DNA from: Ciona intestinalis
Taxonomy: Eukaryota; Chordata; Ascidiacea; Phlebobranchia; Cionidae
NCBI RefSeq assembly: GCF_000224145.3
Contig: NC_020168.2
Coordinates: 682,001-746,000 of the forward strand
DNA: 64,000 nucleotides
Direction: 5' to 3'
Positions 48,700-61,267 of the stretch are shown here, in pieces. The notes below the pieces were generated by a model. That model was not told the DNA's origin, did no database searches, and saw only the letters and a program-made list of their open reading frames with translations. Made by a program: the position numbers and the translations under genes. Each line of letters starts with the position of its first letter. The first letter of the stretch is position 1.

Positions 48700-48979
48700 A
48701 TTAAATATACTGCTATGGCGAACAACAGCGGCAAATAAAGTAAGAATGTTACTACATATAAGTAGGGTGTGGGGGGGGGGGAGACATTTAGCACATAGGC
48801 CTAAATTCCAAATATCCTGATCGTGTTTTAAATAATTAACGATCAATAGGAGTCGTATAATTATTCAAATTATCTTTGTTTTCTACTAAATGTGACGAGA
48901 AAATAAAATACTAATGTGTCCCAACTTCCCCCACCCTATAGTATATTGTTTTGGGCTTGGGGAAAATCACAGAAGAATG
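48700..48979 (+). repeat. Duplicated segment, left copy (contains a MITE)
   Basis: It is almost identical to 49098-49379, including a family-A MITE (about 48762-48946). Differences are limited to the G-run and a few bases in TTCCCC(CACCC). It is followed by an ATGAATGAATG run and a reverse SINE start that enters the gap. Confidence 0.9.
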
Positions 48980-49047
48980 AATGAATGAATGCAACTTACT
49001 TTATCCTCGCGTGGCCGGAAAACGACAGTCGTTATAACACGGGTGTG

Positions 49048-49097
49048 NNNNNNNNNNNNNNNNNNNNNNNNNNNNNNNNNNNNNNNNNNNNNNNNNN
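49048..49097. other. Assembly gap, 50 N
   Basis: Exactly 50 N interrupt a reverse-oriented SINE. The sequence then resumes at a second copy of the segment already read on the left. Confidence 0.95.
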
Positions 49098-49379
49098 ATT
49101 AAATATACTGCTATGGCGAACAACAGCGGCAAATAAAGTAAGAATGTTACTACATATAAGTAGGGTGGGGGGGAGGGGGAGACATTTAGCACATAGGCCT
49201 AAATTCCAAATATCCTGATCGTGTTTTAAATAATTAACGATCAATAGGAGTCGTATAATTATTCAAATTATCTTTGTTTTCTACTAAATGTGACGAGAAA
49301 ATAAAATACTAATGTGTCCCAACTTCCCCTATACCCTATAGTATATTGTTTTGGGCTTGGGGAAAATCACAGAAGAATG
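49098..49379 (+). repeat. Duplicated segment, right copy
   Basis: It repeats 48700-48979, then continues as unique sequence (TAGAAAAATGTGGGGTAAG) where the left copy continues as a SINE. This fits two haplotypes, with and without a SINE, placed in tandem. Confidence 0.9.
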
Positions 49380-50068
49380 TAGAAAAATGTGGGGTAAGAT
49401 ACCGTTACCACATATTACCCCATATTTCCTGAACGCATGTATACATGTCAGAGTAACTAACATATCAAATACATTATACTTACAAGAGAACTATAATCCG
49501 TAATTATTGGTTGTGTATTTCTTTTTTATAATGTAAAGGTATTGTTTATTGCTATAATTGCTAGATGCTCGTATGTTTTAACTTAGGAGAGCCACGTCGT
49601 GTATAAATACATATATCTACTGATGCATATATACACATAGAGATATAGACATTAAAACATCGCAAACAGCTTATTTCCAACGGTTTGCCCTAAGAACACG
49701 CAAAAGGAAATTACGCGCCAATCAGTAACAAGATATTTAATTGTTTCATTTCTTTCTTGTTAGATGCACAGTATTTAAGCGCAGCACGTGTATATGTATA
49801 CACTGCAAGATAGTTAACGTTCTATACTTAGATAAATACCATTACTGGCCATGCATACAAGCTATATAGCTTAACTATATGGTTGCAGGCCATATGTACT
49901 GTAGGTTTTGTCAAAGCATTAATGACATCTCTTGTGTAATCAAACAGTAACGGGATCTATAACAGGAATTTCGAACTGAAAAGCCAGGTTTCAGTACATG
50001 TAATGAGTATTTAAGCTACAATCTTATAAAATACAGTTATACAGATATATTGGGCTGGAACAACGAAC
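49380..50068. other. Spacer upstream of the orphan peptide gene
   Basis: No exon was recognised. A B-type MITE fragment starts at about 49388. A TATA-like CTTATAAAATAC lies near 50022-50033, about 40 nt before the peptide start codon. Confidence 0.45.
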
Positions 50069-50654
50069 ATGCATTTGCGATTAAAGAGATTCTATTTAGT
50101 TTTGTTGTTCATGATATTTCTATTAAGTAACAGCGAGGGCCATCGTCGACGTCATGAAAGAATGAATAAAAAAGGTATTTAAGATTTCTATCTTATCATA
50201 AAAAGTGCAAACCTATATTCTACGTGCGTGGAGTCCTACAACCTAGCACGCCACTGAACTTACAATTTAAGCAAGAATTATCCCGTTACCCAGACACATA
50301 TAAAGTGCTGCAACTTTTTTTTATGACTGGTTTTAGACACGTTTACCGCGTCAATGGTATCAGCTTCGAACCCGATATCCTTCGGCTACAATCCAAGCGC
50401 CTGACCATAGCCTCGAAAAAAATATAGTTTACTTAAGTATTTTTTCCAAATAAAAGTTAGTGGCCAACGAAACAGTGTTTAATATTATATTGTCTGCTTT
50501 AATGTTTAACTAGTTCGTTCTATTTTTAGTACCATGGCTAACGAAGACAATGTTACAAAATGATGGTTTGTTACTAAACATATCACCAATGGAAGACGAC
50601 TCGGAAAAAACAAAAGATTCTGAAATATCTGATATTGAACGAATGTATTTCTAA
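50069..50654 (+). CDS. Orphan small secreted peptide precursor
   Basis: Two exons (50069-50174 and 50530-50654) join in phase to 76 residues. Residues 1-24 are a clear signal peptide (FYLVLLFMIFLLSNSEG). The mature part begins with a very basic stretch, HRRRHERMNKK, which ends in a dibasic site. A hydrophobic segment (VPWLTKTMLQ, LLLNIS) and an acidic tail (MEDDSEKTKDSEISDIE) follow. There are no cysteines and no C-terminal Gly for amidation. A TATA-like element lies about 40 nt upstream of the ATG. I recognise no family. A neuropeptide or hormone precursor or an antimicrobial peptide would fit the layout. The gene sits between the IL-17-like pair and the collectrin gene. Confidence 0.6.
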
Positions 50655-51990
50655 TATTTTTTAAGACAACGTGTGCATGTTATCATTGTACATGAATTTT
50701 ATATTATGTTTTAACCTTTTAGTGAATTATCAATAAACATATAGTACGGTGGGGGAAGATGGTACACATTTTATCCTATTTTCTTTCCCCACTTGGTAGT
50801 AAACAAAGAACATTCAAATTATGAAACCGTATCCTCTGAATATTTTGTGCTAAAAGTGTCGTGCCCCGTCTTTCCCACCCTACTATTTACCGAAAAAAAA
50901 ATTTTTAAATTAACAGAATGAAATAAAAAGTAAACGTGCTTTTGCTATACTTTGTTCTTGGACATACTGCATTAAGTTGGGGTAAGATGGAGCATCTTTT
51001 CATTCTATTTCCCGAGCCATTCGGTAATAAACAAGAAATATTTATAGAACTACCGTGTTCTCACGACTCTAAAACAGCGTTATAAATTGTTTAAAATGAT
51101 TAAGAAATATTGGGTAATATGTGCTAACATCATCGCATTTTACCCACAGTACTATACATGTGCACAATGAAATCGTATTTTTTATATCTACATTACTTAA
51201 AAAGTGTATCTAGTTCTAACTTTACTAAACCTTTTTGGCAAAAGTAAACGTGATAATAATTTTGAACGAGGATGAGGGTTTAAAGTTGTTACTGCCATCA
51301 ACAAATGAATATATTGTCAATATACACAGTAGGGTGGGGTAAGATGGTCAAAGTTTTCATTCTCCTTTATCGTCCCTTTTATCTTTATATTTCATTCTCT
51401 TTTATTGTAGTAAACAAAGAATATTACAGAATTATACAATCGTATCTTCAAGACTCTAGAACCGTTGTTAATTATTAAAAACAGAATTTGGAGACATTGG
51501 ATGTTATATGCAAACGGTATCCATCATACCCCAACCTATACTATATTACAGATAAACACAGCAACTTAAGAATAAATGTTTGTTTACATTAAAGCATTGT
51601 AATAGACCCGGCACCATTCCCGTTTTCATATACTTCATATGCATGATTTTCGCTGTTAAGACTTTCGTTATCTCCGTTCTTTTCGTCAAGTTTCTTGTGT
51701 TTTCTAAACAACATCTCATACTTATTGTAGGTTAAGAACATATATTAGGTACGACATATAACGTCGATAGCTTTAATCCAGTGGTCACGCAATGGTTTTG
51801 TCAGCCATTTAAAAACATTCATTTACAAAAGTGACCGAAACTGAACAGCCGTGTTATAACGACTATCGTTGCCCTGCCATTAAATTTTATTTATTCATAT
51901 TTTCGAAACTATTTATACCAATCTATATACTATAGAATAAAACTCTCAATATAACACACGAGTAACTCATTTCAGTAACAGCCAGTTTAC
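50655..51990. other. Spacer with three MITEs
   Basis: No gene was recognised. It holds MITEs at about 50743-50886 (A, shortened), 50975-51154 (B) and 51327-51544 (B, with part of the GTCCCTTTTATC block duplicated), and a SINE tail fragment at about 51830-51890. Confidence 0.65.
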
Positions 51991-54155
51991 TCACGCTTGA
52001 TATGCACTGTAGGAGAGGATGGCAATTGCAGCCAACACCACAAGGCACACAAATACAATGAACGGGATCAACCAAGTTGGAAAATCTGGGATCACTTGAG
52101 GTTTAAGAGTTGGTGGAATGCCTTGGAATAACAGAGTGGTATCGGTCAACACCAGAGCTCCGTTGAATCTTGGTTGGGTTGTCCTGTATGAAGATACGTG
52201 GAGGTAATATTGATTTAGCTGGCTGAAACATGACCTATTATAGAGATATATAGTAGGGTGAAGGGGAGTTGGGACACCTTTCCGTTTTAATTTCTTCACT
52301 CATTTGGTAGTAAACAAATAACATTCAAACAATTGTAAAACCATTTCCTCACGACTGCCATTTACCGTTGTTAGTTGCATAATAATAGTTATGTATGTTG
52401 GAGTAAGATGGTACATGATTTTATTTTTTTATCGTCCCATTTAGTATAGTACTATAGTAGTAAACATAGTATATGTTTACGGAATTATATAACCCCATCC
52501 TTACGAATCTATAAAGGTCGTTGTTGATTATTAAAACACGATATTATGTACTAACGGTATCCATTCTACCCATACTATTTTATATAATATTTTATAAACG
52601 GCATAAGATGTCGTTATTTTTGTGTTCTTGCGTTACTTTCCCACCATACCTTACGACGTCTTCGATAAATTTCGGGCTAGCACTAACACCACTAGGTAAA
52701 GTAACTTTGACACACATAGCGAATCTGTCGGTTACATGGCTGATGTTGACATCTGCTGTGCTGAAACAAAATTTTACAATTAGTTTTTCAATTAAGATTT
52801 TCAGACCTCCTTACACAATGGAAAAATAGTCTACCGATTTTTATAAAAGAATGTACGAACGCGAGCAGATATAATGGTAATGTAACTAACTTATTATCGG
52901 TCACGGGTGATGTGTTCGTACAGCACGTGCCCGCTTACGAGTTACCATGTATAGTATTTTTCACCTGTTGTGCGGATCGCTAAATAACTCCTCGTGTGTT
53001 TTATTATATTTTAGTCAATTGGTGTCAATTAATAAAGGAATGATAGTGCTAGTTCGTGGTATTACCCCAAAAACGTCATCTATTTTGATTTTGGAAATAT
53101 GTGGCAATATATGCTTAAGTGTCCCATCTTCCCCCAATGTACTATATATGTAACTTTGTGGATTATTTTTTTAAATCTCTATCTTGATGGAGCCACGCGC
53201 CAACAATGGTGTGCTATATGTTAACATATAAATAATATTCTTACTCGATGGTGTTATTGTAAGCATCCGTACATCTTGTATCCATTGGGTTGAAAACACT
53301 GCAGTATTTACGGAACGAGTAAGCCATTACGCCGGTAAAGAGATATCTCTCGGCATGGTCAAACTAAAACAAAATAGGAGTCAATACGGATAAAGCATTT
53401 AGCAATTTACGAAGTTTTATATATAAAAGTATACGTTGGGTTATATAGTAGGGTGGGGGAAGATGGGACACCTTTCACACATAATAACCAAATATCCTGA
53501 TCGTGTTTTAAACAATTAACAACGAACTATGGAAGCCGTGAGGATAAAGTATTATAAAAAATTGTTGATTGTTTGTTTACTACCAAATTGGAGGAGAAAA
53601 TAGATTAAAAATGTGTCCCATCTTCCCCCGCCCTACTATATATGCAATAAAAGTTTCAAAGCAGATTTTGTATGAAATATATTTATTTCATATTCTTACC
53701 TCGGTTGGATCTGTGATTTTAATTGTTATTTTAACATCCGGGGATGTACATGTTAGTCCATGGCCTGTAATGTAAACCAACCAGATTAATTGGACTGACC
53801 TATATACCGTCGCTCTGGCACAGTGGTCAGTCTCCAGCCAATATATGACTCGATGCTGCTACCATTGTTGGCTTGTTTGTCACATGGGTCAAGACACTTA
53901 AAGGCAATCGCTTCAATAGTGACCTATGGGTTGTCTAAATCGTTTGTCACCAATTTAAAAATAATAATTTACTTCCCAAATATCCTCTCCAAAAATCGAC
54001 ATAATATGTGGTAACGCGGACGCGGGCGCGAGGTGTATGAAACAGGACAAACATAAATAAATAACAAAATCATATCTTCAAATAACTCAGTTAACGGACT
54101 TACCCATGGTGACACAAGCCACTAGAATCGCAAGCGCTACCAACAACGTATTCAT
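51991..54155 (-). CDS. CLTRN: Collectrin-like type I membrane protein
   Basis: Five exons (54155-54104, 53764-53700, 53363-53245, 52760-52650 and 52183-51991) join in phase to 179 residues. There is a signal peptide (about 1-18), then a collectrin domain: ERYLFTGVMAYSFRK matches the EEYLFKAMVAFSMRK block of collectrin, and VTLPSG sits where the family has VTDPS. The juxtamembrane LTDTTLLFQGIPPTLKP matches LNDQTLEFLKIPSTLAP. A single transmembrane helix (PFIVFVCLVVLAAIAIL) follows. Vertebrate CLTRN (222 residues) chaperones B0AT1/SLC6A19-type amino-acid transporters, and ACE2 carries the same domain. Here the cytoplasmic tail is only about seven residues and no peptidase domain is present. A transporter-trafficking role is inferred. 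Confidence 0.85.
52247..52580. mobile_element. Family-A MITE half followed by family-B MITE
   Basis: The A copy starts TAGTAGGGTGAAGGGGAGTT and breaks off near 52385. The B copy begins TTGGAGTAAGATGGTACATG and ends CGGTATCCATTCTACCCATA. Both are in the last intron of the collectrin-like gene. Confidence 0.75.
53447..53641. mobile_element. MITE, family A, near-intact
   Basis: The left end is TAGTAGGGTGGGGGAAGATG and the right end is TGTGTCCCATCTTCCCCCGC followed by CCTACTATA. It lies in collectrin intron 2. Confidence 0.9.
53805..54050 (+). mobile_element. Composite SINE, collectrin intron 1
   Basis: Head GCTCTGGCACAGTGGTCAGT, B-box-like GACTCGATGC, core GGGTCAAGACACTTAAAGGC and a shortened tail GCGAGGTGTATGAAACAG. 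Confidence 0.8.
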
Positions 54156-54658
54156 TATTCTTGTTTAAAACACAACTTATTACATGTCACTAAAACGATA
54201 GAATAAAGTTTGTAACACATTCTGCAAACGCACTGACATGCATATTTCTGTACATTACACTGACCAAAGTAACCGCATGTAAGCTGACAACGTTTCAACT
54301 ATACAACCAGCTTTATGTATGCTTTACGTTGCTGTCGTGTCCACTTGCCCCTTATTTATGAAACCAAACTAACAAGCACCTGACTAATTTTCCTGGAACA
54401 CTTCACTGAGTTACCACAATACTCAAAATTTTCCGTTGTCATTGCAAGTGTGACAAATATTTGTCATCCCATTTCGTTCACTCGCTCGTTTTATAAAACG
54501 CCTGGAGTTAATATTTAACTTTAGATGTTTGCTTAGTCGGCTCGGTTGACAAAGAAACATCATGAGTTTTAGCTTCGTCGTTTTATTTTCTCGTACTGCG
54601 GTGCACATATTGCAGTTCTGTGAACTGAAGCACACAGGCATGAAGAATTTACAATGTA

Positions 54659-54832
54659 ATACTGCAGGGTAAAGTGGATACCATTATCACATAATATCCC
54701 ATATTCCTAATAGTGTTTTTACCAATTACAACGCTGTCTTAGTGATGCAATGATAGGTATATACATTTGGGTATATGACGATAGAGGGGAATGATAACAC
54801 TGACTATCTTACCCCAACCTACTGTATATTGA
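54659..54832. mobile_element. MITE, family B
   Basis: The left end is CTGCAGGGTAAAGTGGATAC and the right end is TGACTATCTTACCCCAACCT. It lies in the narrow gap between the collectrin start and the SSADH 3' end. Confidence 0.8.
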
Positions 54833-54886
54833 TATTACAATAATGAGATGATAATTGCAACAGCGCGTTGACATGACTGCTGGCAT

Positions 54887-57800
54887 TTACACCCCCCAAC
54901 ACATGTACTTCATCTCTGTAAATTCATCGAGCGCAAACTGGGAGCCTTCTCGTCCCAGCCCTGACTCTTTGACGCCACCAAACGGAGCTTCTGCTGTGTT
55001 TACAAATCCTTCATTAATCCCCACCATTCCAACCTCTAACTTCTCAGCCACCCGCCAACACTGATCCACGTCGTTACTATAGAAGTATCCTGCAATTTCA
55101 TAAACTCATTTTAAAAAATAAATTTTATAAAAAGCATCGTTGTCGCTCCGAACAAGAAATTACTACAATAAATATATTGACTAGGATGAATAAACAGTTA
55201 ACACGTAATATCCCATTAACTAATAATAATTAACAAAGCTCTTTTCGTAAGATCAAAGATATATATTTCTGTAAATATCCTTTGCTCGCACAAAACACGA
55301 TTATAAAAAAGACCAAATACTTGAACTATCTTACTTCAACCTGTACTGCATACCAGATATCCTAATTGACAAGCGATAATATTACGTCAAACCAATATTT
55401 TCTAATTCAGAATTACAAACCTGCCAGACCGAAACGGGTATCATTCGCCATATCTAAAACCTCTTCTTCGCTTTTAAACCTGGGTGAAAAGTAAATTTAA
55501 CAGAATGAAAACCACACGTAACTACTTGACATATTCGTGCAGTTATTTGCTTCAAGAAAAGCAATCCGTTATAAAGGGATGCTGTTACTTCATAAAAACA
55601 TCACAATCAAGTCGTGAAAGGTGTATGAAACCGAACACCTGTGGTATAAAGACTGTCCTTGGCCGCTACGTGAGGATAAATGAGTTACATTCATTCATTT
55701 ATGCTGTTACTTCATTATCGGCGCAACCGGTCCAAATGTTTCTTCATTTAAACATTTCATTTGTTCGTTGATGTTGGTTAGAAGTGTCGGTTCGTAAAAT
55801 AAGCTTGTTGGCCCTCGTTTTCCACCGTAAACAACTTTAGCGCCCAATCGAACAGCATCTTCAACATGACTTTCAACCTATAAATACAGTGTCGCTTGTT
55901 CATCAACAAAAAAAATTAACGTTAGGATTTTTATGCTACAGGTAATTTTGAAGCATATAAATTGCTAAGTAAACCGTATTGAAAACTGCTGTGGAATGTC
56001 AATTGCTACTTTTACAGTTCGTTGGTTGCTTAATTAATTCCACGTTCTATTCTATATGTGCTGGGTGAGGTCCAGCAGCGTGACAGTTAGAACCCACTTG
56101 GGACCTGAGCGTGGCACCTGATGGTACGCCATGGCACCCGCGCCACGCCATGGGACCTGAGATTTAGGCCAGAGTTGGCCCGTTACCCCAACGATCATGG
56201 TGGTACACCTTATTTAGTGACCACTGAGTTCATATCTATACTAAACATCCTGCCCATGTCACATACGCCTATCAGTATCGTTACAGTAACTGGCATCAAA
56301 CCCCGCATCTTTCGGTACGATGCAATACACAGTGGTGTAGTTTTGATACATTTTTCTATTATAACCTTTGCTTTTGAATAATGAAAGACTCCCCACCTTC
56401 TGCACCGCCTTCTCGTTGATAAGCGGTCCTATTGTCACGTTGGGGTCCATCGTGTCCCCAAGTATAAGTTCCTTCTTCATTGCAGCAACAAGTTTTGAAA
56501 CAAATTCATCGTGAATTGATTCTTGAACGAAGATGCGATTGGCGCAAACGCAAGTCTGTGAACAGTAATTTTACTAGTAATGATGGAATAAATAAATTAA
56601 TGCATGAATAATTAATTTATTCTTGCGTGGCGAGCAGCGACAGTCGTTATGACACAAGCGTCCTATTTCATACACCTCGTGTTTACTTACAAGTTACCAT
56701 GACGTGTGTAACTTTGTTGGTGATAATTTTGGAGATTTTTATTCATAATATTATTGTATTTCCAGGAATTTAAACAGAATAAGGGTTACTGGATTGAAGC
56801 AATTGCCCTTATTTGTCTTATACCTAAGAACACATATGCCCATGGTAACATGCATACGAGCCTTGTAATCCAAAGTGTTTGTATAAATTAAACAATTTTA
56901 AACCACCTTCTTCATAAAACTTTAGTAAAGAAAAGGTCAACCAACCTGTCCCATATAACGGAATTTACTGGCAATAACTCCTTGAACTGCTTTTTCAATA
57001 TCCGCAGAGTCAAATATTATAAAGGGCGCTAAACCCCCAAGCTCCAGGGACACTTTCTTCACTGTGCTTGCTGATAGTTCAAGAAGATGCTGAAGAAGAT
57101 AAATAAGCTGTTTTGTATGCAGGGTATGTACTGTTTAAGTATCACACAAATATTACTATAGCATTTATTCATTCATTCATAGTTAGGTTCGGGTATGATG
57201 GCTCATGCTTTTATATTCTCTTTTATTGCTCACGACTCTAAGCGGTTAATATTTTAAAAAAATATATGGGATATTCTGTAACGGTGTTTATTTTATCCCA
57301 CAGTAGCCTACTCTACATTCATTGCAATTTTGCACTTTATAGGAGGGAAGCGTATGTATTTTTTAGGCTACTATATTAATTGCTAAACATTACAACGTTT
57401 ACATAGTCCCAACCTTTCCAGTTGCAGTAGATCCAGTAAATGAGACAGCAGCCACATCAGGATGTGTACAAATAACCTCTCCCACCTCAGGGGTGCGCTC
57501 CCGGGATGTTGGGACAATGTTCAAAACTCCAGGGGGTAGACCTGCTTCTTCCCCAAGCTGATAACAAATGAGAGTGGGTAAATACTCGCTAATTATGTTT
57601 TTTAATCAGACCATTTATTTTAAAATCCTAATTATTTTAACGTTACATGAATTGCATAAATCTCGTCGAAAACGATAAATAGCGAAGATCGTAGTATTGA
57701 AACAGCGCGAAGGGAATTAACAGCAAAACGAGAGAACATGGGTATCATAAGACTACTAACACGTTTAGCAAGAACAACTTTTAAACCAAAATTACCTTAA

Positions 57801-59546
57801 GATCACTAATTTGCCCATATATTTGCCCCAAAAGTGATTTGTATAGTTTTACTTTAACCTTACTTTTGCAAGTGCGAGAGCACAGAAAGGAGTTTCTTCT
57901 GAAGGCTTGAGGACGACAGTGCAGCCAGCGGCAATGGCAGAACAAGCTTTTCGAGTTATCATACTGTTCGGTGAGTTCCACTATAAATGAAGCTGTTTTA
58001 CATTAAAGTTGTGGTATTGAAGTTGTGTTGCGGAGCATAGTGGTCGTTACAGCACATGTGTTCGGTTTCACCATTTAGAATACACTTCAGTATATTATAG
58101 TTTCACACACCCCCTCGTGCCCGCTTACAAGTTACCGCATCTATGTAACTTCGTGGGTGATGTGTATTGTATTTTACATACCGGTGTAATCATTCCTGCA
58201 ACACCAATCGGTTGCTTTATAGACATAAGTCTCTTGTTTGGGTGAGGGGTTGGTATGGTAGTTCCATAATTACGTTTTGCTTCTTCTGCTAACCACTCAA
58301 CAAACGTAGCACCAAAGGCGACTTCGGTCAACGCTTCGGTTATCGGTTTTCCCTGCGTTTCGAACATAGAGTAAAATAAGTGAATCAATGAAAGAAACTT
58401 ATTTATCCTCGTGTGACGGAACAACGGTAGTCTTTAGCAAAGATGCGCTGTTTCATACACCTCGTACCTGCTTTATACCAGTAACCACGTATGTAACTTT
58501 GAGGATGATCGTTATTTTCAATTGTGTGTCTAACAGTTTAGACAACCCATAAGTGATCACTGGATTGAATAAACAGCCGTTAAGTTTCTTGCTCAGGGAC
58601 CAGCTATACGTCCACAAAGGTAGAAGTTAAACATTAACCATATTAATGAGAGTTTTACTTCAGGTCATATAATGTGTTTTCGTACATGCAGCTATTGTCG
58701 TGTTTGTTTAACTTACATTTTCCACCGTAATAAGTTCCGCCAATCTTTGACTGCTGGATAATATTAACTGATGCCATTTTAGAAGAATTTTTGCACGTTC
58801 CTATTAAAAAGTAAAACAGTTATAGGAAAATAAGAAATATATAGTAGGACGGGGGAAGACGGGACAATTTTACCACTTAATATTCAAACTTTCTGATCGT
58901 GTTTTAAACCATTAACAACGGTCCATGGAAGTCGCGAGAATATTGTTTCATAATTTATTAAATGTTCTTTGTTTTCTATCGATTCGGACGAGAAAACAAA
59001 ATGAAAAGGTGTCCCGTCTTCCCCCACCCTACTATATTTATAAGTTGTTTGTCTTCCCATGGCGGGGCAACGACGGTCGTTATATATTATAGTACGGGTG
59101 TTGTAAACCTCGTGCCAATTACCAGTTACCACGTATATAACTTTGTGTCCGATTATTTTTTAAATTAAATTTTGAAACATGTAAACATGAGCACGCTTAC
59201 ATACCTTTGAGCAAGTTTCTTTCCATGAACCAAACGCTGTCTTGGCAACCTCTATAGCATCTTGGGCGTGCTGTTTGTTGCAATCTGCTGCATGGCCAAC
59301 TATTTTACCATTGTACGGGTTCGTCACTGGAAATGTTTTGCCGACTTTCAACCATTCTCCATTTATATAAGCTTTGTCCAAATACGTTTGTTGCAATACG
59401 TCGTTTGTCGCATGCTTGTGGATAGCGGAAGTCGATATTTGGTTACCGAGTATACCAGGATGTTTTGCGAACAAAGAGTGTTCAGTAACTTTGCTGATCG
59501 TTAGTAATCGTTGGCTAGCTTTGTTTAAAACACACAAGTAGGACAT
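54887..59546 (-). CDS. ALDH5A1: Succinate-semialdehyde dehydrogenase, mitochondrial, copy A
   Basis: Ten exons join in phase to about 529 residues (human 535): 59546-59205, 58800-58717, 58352-58182, 57980-57864, 57557-57414, 57089-56946, 56555-56397, 55877-55711, 55479-55421, 55089-54887. A basic, Ser/Thr-rich N-terminus (about 45 residues) looks like a mitochondrial presequence. The enzyme oxidises succinic semialdehyde to succinate with NAD+ in GABA breakdown. The NAD-fold motif FTGSTATGK, general base Glu in ELGGLAPFI, catalytic Cys in the TCVCANR redox pair, ETFGPVAP and the [15 protein letters not shown] end are all present. The usually invariant WNFP motif reads WNSP, keeping the catalytic Asn but changing Phe to Ser. 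A divergently oriented paralogue starts 1.7 kb away. Confidence 0.95.
56590..56880 (-). mobile_element. Composite SINE, reverse
   Basis: The plus strand reads TTAATTTATTCTTGCGTGGC, TCGTTATGACACAAGCGTCC, TACACCTCGTGTTTACTTAC, then GGATTGAAGCAATTGCCCTT and the decayed head. It is intronic in SSADH copy A. Confidence 0.8.
58385..58620 (-). mobile_element. Composite SINE, reverse
   Basis: The plus strand reads AACTTATTTATCCTCGTGTG, then TTTCATACACCTCGTACCTG and CACTGGATTGAATAAACAGC. It is in the intron upstream of SSADH exon 3, and another tail fragment is at about 59040-59165. Confidence 0.75.
58844..59035. mobile_element. MITE, family A
   Basis: The left end is TAGTAGGACGGGGGAAGACG and the right end is GGTGTCCCGTCTTCCCCCAC followed by CCTACTATA. 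Confidence 0.9.
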
Positions 59547-61267
59547 TTTTGACGACACTGCTTCCTGTAGAGGTACAATATGTGCTATAATCACAATTGT
59601 TAAAAACAAAAGATATTTACCTGTTTAATGCTTTAATCTAATGCAATCAAAAACGCACAGTATTCAAATTATTATTATGCACTAGTCACGTAAGAAACCG
59701 ATTAAGCACGTATAGTTTGCTTACGATATTTTACTTTATATATATTTTCACTTGGCTGTGTAAACGCCTTTGGCTTAAACAGGCCATAATTCCGACAGCA
59801 CTTACAGAACCAGCCCTTCGTTTTCGTCGCTGCATTAAAACAATTATTCTTATAAGACTACTGAGCTAATCACTCGCGCATCATTGTCTAAACCAAGGCT
59901 ACAGTACTAACACCACGAAGAGGTCGCATTACAAAACGACGACGCACCATTGCACCGACCACACAACCAACTAACATTATTTTGTGCAGTGCGTAAGCTT
60001 ATCTCCACCATCTGACGGCTTATTCCCACGAAGTAACTGTAGTATGAAACTGTATGAAACACGAGAGACGAAACACGGAAATGTTTCAAAATGCTCGAGT
60101 GTTCATAGAAAAGCACCAATCGGTTTCGATACGTTTTTCGTGCAGGCGTACACTAATAAATATACACCACTTGACAAAACAGTTGCGAACAAAATTATTC
60201 TCTATTTGTTAGCCTAAGTGTAATTGTAGGTCACTGTGCTAGTGTTTCAGCTTGCTATAGAGCATTTATTGTTTTCTGCCAAATTACCATATATGTGTAT
60301 ATATACTATATATTTACGTATCCAAATTCAAATAAATATAAAACCGTATTCCTACAACTCCCATAGACTGTAGTTGTTGTTTAAAGCACGATCAGGATAT
60401 TTGAATAATAAGTGCTAAAGGTGTCCCATCTTTCCCCACCCTACTAATGTTGTACTCTAAACTTGCTACTGCAATACACCCGTGTTACTCGACATATTTT
60501 AACATACAAACATTTTTCACACATCTGGAAACACGAATCTTCACCATAGGGGAATACCGGTTTTAAAATAATATAAAAACAACCAACACTCAAAAACAAA
60601 CGCAAAAAAGTTATTTCGGTAAGACGTACATGTGGAAATAGATCAGTCGTCACATGTGTCTTTTTCAGGCAAGTTACTTATTCTAACTTATGTATCACAG
60701 CGACTTAAATGTACGTTGTGTAGTTTTGTTGTATGTATAAACTATTTATGTTAAGTTAGTAAGATTACGAAAGTGTATGGTATGTTTTACATGTTACCAA
60801 TTCAACAGCATAATGCATAACTATCTGCAAAGGGTTTTCAAACTATTTAACTAAGACTTAAAAGACAACAGGATTCTTTTTGATGCCAAATTTTGTTATG
60901 ATGCAGTAGACTATTGCAGTTTGTTGACTTATTGTCAATATTTTTTCTGTGTAGAATATGAAATAATAAAATTGTTGGTATTAGTGAAATCCACCGGTGG
61001 TACATAGCAAAATAGGCTGGTGGAAACTGTGTTAGGGGGTTGGTGGTAGTACTTGTAGGGGTAAGTGGTTGGGGGTTAGTGGTTAGCAAATAAGGTGGGG
61101 GGGACTCTTCACTAGCACCAAATGGATAACCTGTTATATTTGTCAATAAGTGTCCGAGTTACTTTTAATCATTCTAGACTTCTGCTCACATGTATACATG
61201 TAATGTAGAATAGAAAACATTTAATTTGGAATATAAAAACCTGCAATAGATTTCAATTAATAAAAGA
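59547..61267. other. Divergent intergenic region of the SSADH pair
   Basis: About 1.7 kb separates the two start codons. It holds a family-A MITE right half (about 60340-60447) and unique sequence, including a GGT/CCA-rich stretch near 60985-61110. There is no recognised coding exon. It could act as a shared bidirectional promoter, though the distance is long for that. Confidence 0.5.
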
